A stretch of 64,000 nt of DNA, from NCBI GenBank assembly GCA_951213105.1, contig OX578140.1, positions 120,821,653 through 120,885,652 on the forward strand, read 5' to 3'. Positions 57,992-64,000 of the stretch are shown piece by piece (the stretch's first letter is position 1; the number at the start of each line of letters is the position of its first letter). Source of the DNA: Amaurobius ferox. Lineage: Eukaryota > Arthropoda > Arachnida > Araneae > Amaurobiidae. The notes under the pieces were generated by a model. That model was given only the letters and a program-made list of their open reading frames with translations, did not search any database and was not told the DNA's origin. The position numbers were made by a program, and so were the translations under genes.

Positions 57992-59415
57992 CGCGACCTA
58001 CCAGAAAGGTTTACAGTAACTGCTTGGAAGGCCAGGAAGTGCCACACAATTTAGACCGGAACCCAATGGGGGAGGCATCCAAAGAGACCGTACCCTCCTT
58101 CCCCTACCACAAACCTCTCGGAAGGACTTGCAGTCCCACACGTTTAACGTGATCGTACTCCGCGTGAACACGGCTGCAGTTTTGGCAATGGCGGGAATCG
58201 AACCCGGGCCTACCGAGTGAAATTCCCGCGCGCTAACCACTGGGCTACCGTGCCATCCGCGACAATCTCCATAACTTTATTTTTATTCGGCAATTTTGGG
58301 AATCGAACCCGGGCCTACCAAGTGCAAATCCCGCGCACTAACCACTGGGGTACTTCACCCTCCGCGATATTCGTCATAACTTATTTTTTATTCACCCAAT
58401 TTAGACCGGAACCAAGTGGGAGAAGCATCCACAGGGACCGTACCCTTCTTCCCCTACCACCAACCTCTCGGAAGGACTTACAGACCCACATGTTTAACGT
58501 GATCGTACTCCGCGTAAACACGGCGGCAATTTTGGGAATCGAACCAGGGCCTACCGAGTGCAATTTCCGCGCGCTAACCATTGGGCTACTTTGCCCTACG
58601 CGACAATCTCCATAACTTTCTTTTTATTCATCCAATTTAGACCGTACCCTCCTTCCCCTACCACCAACTTCTCGGAAGGACTCACGGACCCACATGTTTA
58701 ACGTGCTCGTACTCCGCGTAAACACGGCGGCAATTTTGGGAATCGAACCCGGGCCTGGTAACTGGTTGGACGGCCAGGATGTGCCACGCAATTTAGACCG
58801 GAACCCAGTGGGGGAGGCATCCACAGGGAACGTACCCTCCTTCCCCTACCACCAACCTCTCGGAAAAACATACGGACCCATATGTTTAACGTGATCGTAC
58901 TCCATGTCAGTGGCGGAAATCGAACCCGGGCCTACCGCGTGCAATTCTCGCGCGCTAACCACTGGGCTACTTCGCCCTCCGCGACAATCTCCATAACTTT
59001 CTTTTTATTCACCCAATTTAGACCGTACCCTCCTTCCCCTACCACCAACCTCTCGGAAGGACTCACGAACCCACATGTTTAACGTGATCGTACTCTGCGT
59101 GAACGTGGCGTAAGTTTTGGCAGTGGCGGGAATCGAACCCTGGCCTACTGAGTGCAATTCCCGCGCGCTAACCACTGGGCTGCCGCGCCCTCCGCGACAA
59201 TCTCCATAACTTTCTACATATTCACCCAATTTAGACGGGAACCCAGTGGGGGAGGCATCCACAGGGGCCGTATCCTCCTTCCCCTACCACCAACCTCTCG
59301 GAAGGACTTACGGACCCACATATTTAACGTGATCGTATTCCACGTAAACACGGCGGCAGTTTTGGCAGTGGCGGGAATCGAACCCGGGCCTACCGCTAAC
59401 TTCCCGCGCGCTAAT
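57992..59415 (-). repeat. Irregular tandem array of SINE-derived units
   Basis: At least six SINE-derived units in the same orientation are separated by a recurring ~33-bp spacer (TCCGCGACAATCTCCATAAC plus TTTCTTTTTATTC) near 58254, 58355, 58592, 58978 and 59191. Most units lack the SINE tail and start at CCCAATTTAGACC. Only the first (57992-58252) and a block from about 58757 retain more of the 3' part. Each repeats the B box (GGGAATCGAACCC) and A-box region (GCTAACCACTGGGCTAC), so the array carries several polymerase III promoter remnants. Common spacers show unit-by-unit amplification, not independent SINE insertions. Confidence 0.85.
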
Positions 59416-59429
59416 TTGCAATTTAAAAT

Positions 59430-59590
59430 GACCATATGCTTAATTCCATCATCCTCATTCCATTGTTTCATTGTTCTATCATTTAAAATATCCATAAAAT
59501 TAAAATATCCATTTAAAATATCCAAAAGTTAAAATATACATTTAAAAAATCCAGATCGTCCCATCATTTAAAATATAAATATAATAATTT
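59430..59590 (+). repeat. AT-rich short repeats (TTTAAAATATCCAT)
   Basis: About eight imperfect copies of ATTTAAAATATCCA occur in a row inside Helitron D. Non-coding. Confidence 0.6.
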
Positions 59591-60110
59591 ATATAGAGCA
59601 AAGGCGCTCTATTCAGAACCGTGACGTCACCTCCACCTTGACGTCCCCACCCACCACCTTCCCTGCTTCAGCGGGGGAGAAACGAACGGAACGCCGAGAA
59701 ATTTAAAATCATGGCGTCTTTAAAATTGCCATCCTGAAGGCAATTTTCATTATTTCTGGACCACATTAGACTTGTAAAAATGCCAGATATTTCAGCTTTC
59801 TAAAAATGTAAATTATTAGTCGAAATTATGAGTACTTTTCACGATGCGAGAATTTAAAAACCAAAAATTGATTTTTTGAGCCAAAAGTGAGTTTTGTTTT
59901 AAAATCTTTAAAACATATTAGAAATCGAAATTCAGATTTGAAATTGATATATTTTTACTCGAAATTCTCTGCTCTTTCCGATGGTGTAATTTGTTTTTTT
60001 CTACGATGTCTGGATCGTGGAGAAAAAAGGGCAAAAAGGGCAAAAAACGGTCGAAATCGCATAAAACATTAAATAAATAAAAAAATAATTAAAATTTTCA
60101 AAATCGGTTT

Positions 60111-62681
60111 TCACGTGTCCCCTTCCCTCCCCCCCGGGTCTCCGATTGCCAAATTTCGTAGCTCTCCGACGCGCGGTCGCGAAACGTATAGTGTATAAGA
60201 CAGACACACAGACACACAGACATTGCCTTTTATTATATAGATTTTGATATTGTATGAATTTCTCTTGTCGTGTATGGTTGTATAAATTCCATACTGTTGG
60301 TGTTTTCTTATTGACAAGTCCAGGAAGTCTGTCGATCCATCCTCATTGATCGGGTTTTCAATTAAGTCTAATTCCCTTGGGTAGAATGCAAAATCTATGT
60401 CAGGGGTGTTTTCATAACCCCCTAATATCACATCGTCAACATAACGGAAATAAGGTATTTCCGATAATATATGGGTTCCTCTTTCATATTTGGATAGATA
60501 AATATCCGCCAATATTGATGAACATGCACCACCCATGGGTATGCCTTTGACCTGTTTGTAGTAATGCGTACCGTCATATAGTATGTTTTCATTCAATACC
60601 AACTCAATCAAATCCAAATATCTTCTGAGAGTTATATATGGTTTTAAATTATATTCCTCATGTAATTCTTTCAAGATCATTTGTAGGTTTGTTAAATCGA
60701 TGTTATTAAACAGATCCCGGAAATCGTAGCTTCTGAAGTTCAAATCTTTATGGCAAAATTTCAGTCGGTCTATCAATTCCTGTCCGTTTTTTAACATTAT
60801 GGAGTTTTGCTTCTTAATATCAGTTATAACATATTGGAGTAATTTCAGAAGTTTTTTATTTGCTTGTTCCAGGTACGATCCGCATCCCACTGTTACAGTA
60901 CGGAACTTGACTGGTTTTTTGTGTAACTTGGGAATAAGGATCAAGTATGGAAATTTTACTGATTTAATATCCATACCAATTCTTTTATACAGTGCTTTTA
61001 TTCTATTAGTGATGATTGATTCGTTGCTAGGAATTAAGGTATACATGGCACTATCCTTATAGCATTGTGTTAAAGTATCGACATAGAATTTTTTACACGT
61101 GAATGCAAAATTCGATACGATTTTGTCGGTGTATGTCATTACGAATTCTTCATTAAAATGTTTGATTGAAGACGGAAATCGAGAACCTCCTGAATCCTTG
61201 TTTCTTCTCGGGTAGAATTGGCAAAAAGCACTGTAAAAGGCATATTTCCATGCGTTAAAAGTTTGTACAGGTATACTGTGTTTGACTGCCATCTTGTATA
61301 TGAAGGTTTCCAGATCGTAATTAAATTCATTATAAATATTATTAAATTCTTGTATTCGGTACTTAGTACCAAGTTGTAATAAGTTTTTGAGTTTATTATC
61401 TTTTATAAAATCTAAGTTTCCAGTAATTATATGCTTGTGGTAGGGATCACAATGTATATTTTTATGACATTGACAGGATTCAATATTAAATGAAGACACA
61501 GTTTTACATAATTTATTGTAGTTGAGTAATCTTCTTCCGTTGGTTCTTACAAAGCGATAGGATATCTTAATATTTAGATTAGGCAAAGGAAGACGTTCTT
61601 CTATATTATGTAATATATGGTTGAATGGAATATTTTCGAACATTTTATTCTTAAATGTTGTGATAAAAAATTCTTTTGATTTGTTAATTTGATATTTTGG
61701 TTCAAGTGCTACATTATATTTTGCGGCTCTGAGTTTAATTAAATCCAGAATGATGTCTATATTAGTGTTTTTATCTTCTGTATTGCAGTTATTTTCACTT
61801 AAATTGAAATTTATAATAAAATTCCATATACGTTGTAAGTATTTGATCTTTATACTGTTGGCTATATTCTTGATCCATCCGAATTTCACCGTTATTTCTG
61901 TTTTTATGAAGTCTGAGATTTTTTCTTCTGTTTTGATGTAATTAAATTGTTGCTTTTTATTTCCTCTTTGGTGTCTATAAGTTTTCTTAGGTATTGAATT
62001 TTCAAAGAGAGAGTATGTTTGACTATTCCTGCATCTTTCTTTATTGCAATTTTCCTTGAATAATAAAGTATTCAGACCATATGGATATGCAGAATTATAT
62101 TGCTTTATATGGGTGTTTTCCCACCACAAGCGTTCAGAAAGTTCTGGTACTATATCAATAATAGTTACCATAATATTGCTGAAGGGGTGTACTTGAAAAT
62201 GCCGTATTTCTAAGTTATTATTGGTGGATAGCTGTTGGATTTTGCCCACTTGACTTCGGTGCAAATTTATACGGATATTCAGGGAATTCTGCGTCTGTCC
62301 TATATATTTCGCCTGACAAGCAAGGCATGATATGCAATATACCACATTAAAAGTCTTGCAAAAGATTTTTATATTGTCCTTTTTTGTAGAAATTTGGTGT
62401 GGATTGGCTACGGGACAAAGCTTACATCGCTTAGAATTGCATTTCTTGAATTTGAAGTTCTTCATATGGTGGTAGTGTTGATAAAAGTCGTTAAAAAAAG
62501 ATGATCGGTTATAGATCGTGTCATTCATTACGAAAGAATTTACATTTTTTATGTTTGTCACAGCATTATCAAGGACAATTGTACAAGGCTTAGAAACACT
62601 GCTCATCACTTGCTTCAATATAAAGATTAGGGTAACTGTATTTCGATAACACATATACCCTGATAATGTGTCACCGGGCAT
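60111..62681 (-). CDS. Naiad-type protein: N-terminal GIY-YIG endonuclease and reverse transcriptase, tail replaced by Helitron sequence
   Basis: An 856-codon frame starts at 62681, ten codons after a TAG. Cys-rich region at residues 81-123 (CNSKRCKLCP, CISCLAC) leads into the GIY-YIG domain: VVYC at 113-116, KYIGQTQNSLNIRINLHRS at 125-143, and Glu in RLWWENTHIKQYN (184-196). A linker carries the CxC motif ESCQC (401-405), diagnostic of the permuted Naiad/Chlamys group. RT motifs: LIPKLHKKP (582-590), SYDFRDLFNNIDL (651-663), KGIPMGGACSS (712-722) and catalytic YVDD (747-750). There are no in-frame TGA codons; this copy uses Cys throughout. Residues 814-856 are read from Helitron D and are not native. 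The protein would nick DNA and reverse-transcribe element RNA. The RT core looks intact, but the C-terminus is lost, so activity is doubtful. Confidence 0.92.
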   Translation of the reverse strand: MPGDTLSGYMCYRNTVTLIFILKQVMSSVSKPCTIVLDNAVTNIKNVNSFVMNDTIYNRSSFFNDFYQHYHHMKNFKFKKCNSKRCKLCPVANPHQISTKKDNIKIFCKTFNVVYCISCLACQAKYIGQTQNSLNIRINLHRSQVGKIQQLSTNNNLEIRHFQVHPFSNIMVTIIDIVPELSERLWWENTHIKQYNSAYPYGLNTLLFKENCNKERCRNSQTYSLFENSIPKKTYRHQRGNKKQQFNYIKTEEKISDFIKTEITVKFGWIKNIANSIKIKYLQRIWNFIINFNLSENNCNTEDKNTNIDIILDLIKLRAAKYNVALEPKYQINKSKEFFITTFKNKMFENIPFNHILHNIEERLPLPNLNIKISYRFVRTNGRRLLNYNKLCKTVSSFNIESCQCHKNIHCDPYHKHIITGNLDFIKDNKLKNLLQLGTKYRIQEFNNIYNEFNYDLETFIYKMAVKHSIPVQTFNAWKYAFYSAFCQFYPRRNKDSGGSRFPSSIKHFNEEFVMTYTDKIVSNFAFTCKKFYVDTLTQCYKDSAMYTLIPSNESIITNRIKALYKRIGMDIKSVKFPYLILIPKLHKKPVKFRTVTVGCGSYLEQANKKLLKLLQYVITDIKKQNSIMLKNGQELIDRLKFCHKDLNFRSYDFRDLFNNIDLTNLQMILKELHEEYNLKPYITLRRYLDLIELVLNENILYDGTHYYKQVKGIPMGGACSSILADIYLSKYERGTHILSEIPYFRYVDDVILGGYENTPDIDFAFYPRELDLIENPINEDGSTDFLDLSIRKHQQYGIYTTIHDKRNSYNIKIYIIKGNVCVSVCLSYTLYVSRPRVGELRNLAIGDPGGREGDT

Positions 62682-63426
62682 ATATTCAACATGGAATAAA
62701 TTTGCCAGTCGCTAAATTTATATATAGCCTTCATACATATTATATATCAACAGTTTTTTAACTCATGTTGAGGAGTAAGAACTTTAAAGTAAAAACAAAC
62801 GAAATGTTTTTTCATGTGCACTTTCAAATACAGTAAAAGCCTCATAGAACATTCAGGTATACTGCCTTCACTCTTGTCTATTTTATGCTGTATGACAAAT
62901 TTAAGCACTATTTTATACTTTTTTTGTAGTTATTTTGATTCATTCATAGAATTCGTTCTAAAATAGGTATTGAAAAATACCAGATTCAATAAAAGCGATA
63001 AAAATACTTAAAGCACTATTTTATACATTTTTTGTAGTTATTTAGATTCATTCATAGAATTCGTTCTAAAATAGGTATTGAAAAATACCAGATTCAATAA
63101 AAGCGATAAAAATACTTAAAAACACATAATTAAAAAATAAATGACTAAAGTACAGTGATTACACAAATGCATACCACACTATAATATACCACCATACATT
63201 TTCTCACAAGGTACAGAACTAAAATCAAAACATACGTAAAATGACTCTTACCGTCCTGATTACACCGCTCCAATATCCACCGGATGACTCCCATCCCACG
63301 ACACACGGAAGACCTACACTTCGCCAGTGTGGTCCGAGAAGTGGCCTTTACGTAGAAAGCTGAATTGGATGTGGTAAAATATGCACTATGTCCGCGCAAT
63401 GCAGCTGGATGTAGACATATTGATAA
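62682..63426 (-). other. 5' untranslated region of the Naiad element
   Basis: It contains a 108-bp perfect-looking tandem duplication at 62903-63118 (unit starts AAGCACTATTTTATAC). A 95-codon minus-strand frame at 63145-63432 ends at the pseudo-LTR and has no known domain. It probably serves as a leader or promoter; this is not shown. Confidence 0.5.
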
Positions 63427-63620
63427 ATACATATAAAAATAAGTTAATCACGAACGGAACTCCTATTTAAGTAAAGGAAAAAACAGAAACCTTACAGAGG
63501 ATGTGGCGCTTAGCAGCTTTGCATCCAGAGTGGCATATAAGGATATAAACAAGAAGAAAAAATAAGCGAGAACAGGAGTGACCATATGATTTGCATAGAA
63601 TGGCAGGGGTGGATTGCGAC
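63427..63620 (-). repeat. Naiad pseudo-LTR, 5' copy
   Basis: A 194-bp direct repeat of 57241-57434 with one substitution. Unrelated sequence (TAGTCCAATAC) begins at 63621. Confidence 0.92.
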
Positions 63621-64000
63621 TAGTCCAATACTTTACTCATTTTTAAGAAAATCACTTAATTTATCTTACAGACAGAGAATTGGGTATTACCCAAGAAAAT
63701 GCTGACAACAAATAAAGCGAAGCTTGAAATGATTGGATACACATTTAATGTAATATACATTATTAAAATTTATTCTTGCATTTCTTTACTTGCAAAATAG
63801 TCATCTATGACAGTTTGGTTACAGGTACTGAATCCTTTAATATCTATTACATTTTACAAATGAGCTAGGCGGATCCAAATGAACTTAATTTTGTGGCGAT
63901 AGTTTACTTTAAAACTCTGAATATTACCTTGGTCCAAAGGCTGTAACTTAGAAGTTGTGTTTGGTGGCATGAAATGAACTTTCACGGATTTTAATTTCGG
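63621..64000. other. Flanking sequence, no gene seen
   Basis: Host-side flank of the Naiad element, AT-rich, with no recognisable gene. Confidence 0.4.

Larger units (their letters stand above)
57926..60241 (-). mobile_element. Helitron D inserted in the Naiad gene
   Basis: On the minus strand it starts TCTATATAATAAAAGGCAAT at 60241, with a GTCTGTGTGTCTG tract, and ends GTCGCCAAAGGCGGCTAG at 57926, where CGCC-AAA-GGCG is the terminal stem-loop. Host A precedes TC and host T follows CTAG. There is no duplication. The two flanks join into one open frame. The content is the SINE-derived array (57992-59415), AT-rich short repeats (59430-59590) and ~650 bp of 5' sequence. No Rep/helicase gene. 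Confidence 0.88.
57241..63620 (-). mobile_element. Naiad-type Penelope-like retroelement with nested Helitron
   Basis: The element is bounded by 194-bp direct repeats (57241-57434 and 63427-63620) that differ at one base, the pseudo-LTR arrangement known from Penelope-like elements. The near identity suggests a recent insertion. Between them lie the permuted endonuclease-RT gene, a 108-bp tandem duplication upstream of it (62903-63010, 63011-63118), and a 2316-bp Helitron (57926-60241). Without the Helitron it is ~4.06 kb. The downstream pseudo-LTR abuts (TA)n. No target duplication could be defined. Confidence 0.88.

Noticed and set aside
58217..59532. Several 60-130-codon frames across the SINE-derived array
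   Set aside because: All fall on SINE sequence and reflect the repeated low-stop GC-rich body, not genes.
57241..63620. An LTR retrotransposon or endogenous retrovirus, because of the terminal direct repeats
   Set aside because: There is no gag, protease, RNase H or integrase; the gene is GIY-YIG plus Penelope-type RT, and such repeats are known as pseudo-LTRs in this group.

Overview
This window is eukaryotic, AT-rich, gene-poor and packed with repeats. No complete host gene, rRNA operon or working tRNA gene was found. The transposon types (Naiad-type and canonical Penelope-like elements, mariner, Tc1-like and P-like transposases, several Helitron families, tRNA-derived SINEs) point to an arthropod. 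Naiad elements are known to be abundant in spiders, so a spider is a reasonable but unproven inference.

Layout. 0-9 kb: HINE-like non-autonomous elements (491-1433, 7229-8164), a GC-richer patch (1830-2350) and a decayed mariner (5096-6361) inside a family of ~150-bp diverged repeats. 9-14 kb: a 122-bp tandem array, a ~785-bp fold-back structure (10422-11206), and 20/25-bp and 29-bp minisatellites. 14-27 kb: SINEs with target duplications, more HINE-like copies, a dispersed repeat called family R here, and a Helitron (22089-24059) whose empty site survives in an adjacent duplication. 27-30 kb: a 5S rRNA-derived fragment beside a SINE, and a P-like element with THAP remnant, terminal inverted repeats and target duplication. 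35-43 kb: fragments of a canonical Penelope-like element (RT followed by a C-terminal GIY-YIG remnant) and three related Helitrons carrying 5-8 internal ~297-bp repeats, two of them joined head to tail. 44-52 kb: Tc1-like relics, GC-rich repeats and a diverged segmental duplication. 53-56 kb: HINE-like copies and a CATA/CACA-rich array holding SINE tail fragments.

The most striking structure is at 57.2-63.6 kb. A Naiad-type element (N-terminal GIY-YIG, CxC motif, C-terminal RT with YVDD) lies against a (TA)n tract and is bracketed by 194-bp direct repeats (pseudo-LTRs) with one difference. A 2.3-kb Helitron is inserted in its reading frame, and that Helitron carries an irregular tandem array of SINE-derived units. 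Four layers of insertion can be read from the sequence, and removing the Helitron restores the Naiad frame.

Functionally this looks like an intergenic or intronic transposon accumulation zone. Every transposase or RT reading frame shows a break (frameshift, nonsense codon, deletion or insertion). The Naiad copy looks youngest apart from its Helitron insertion.
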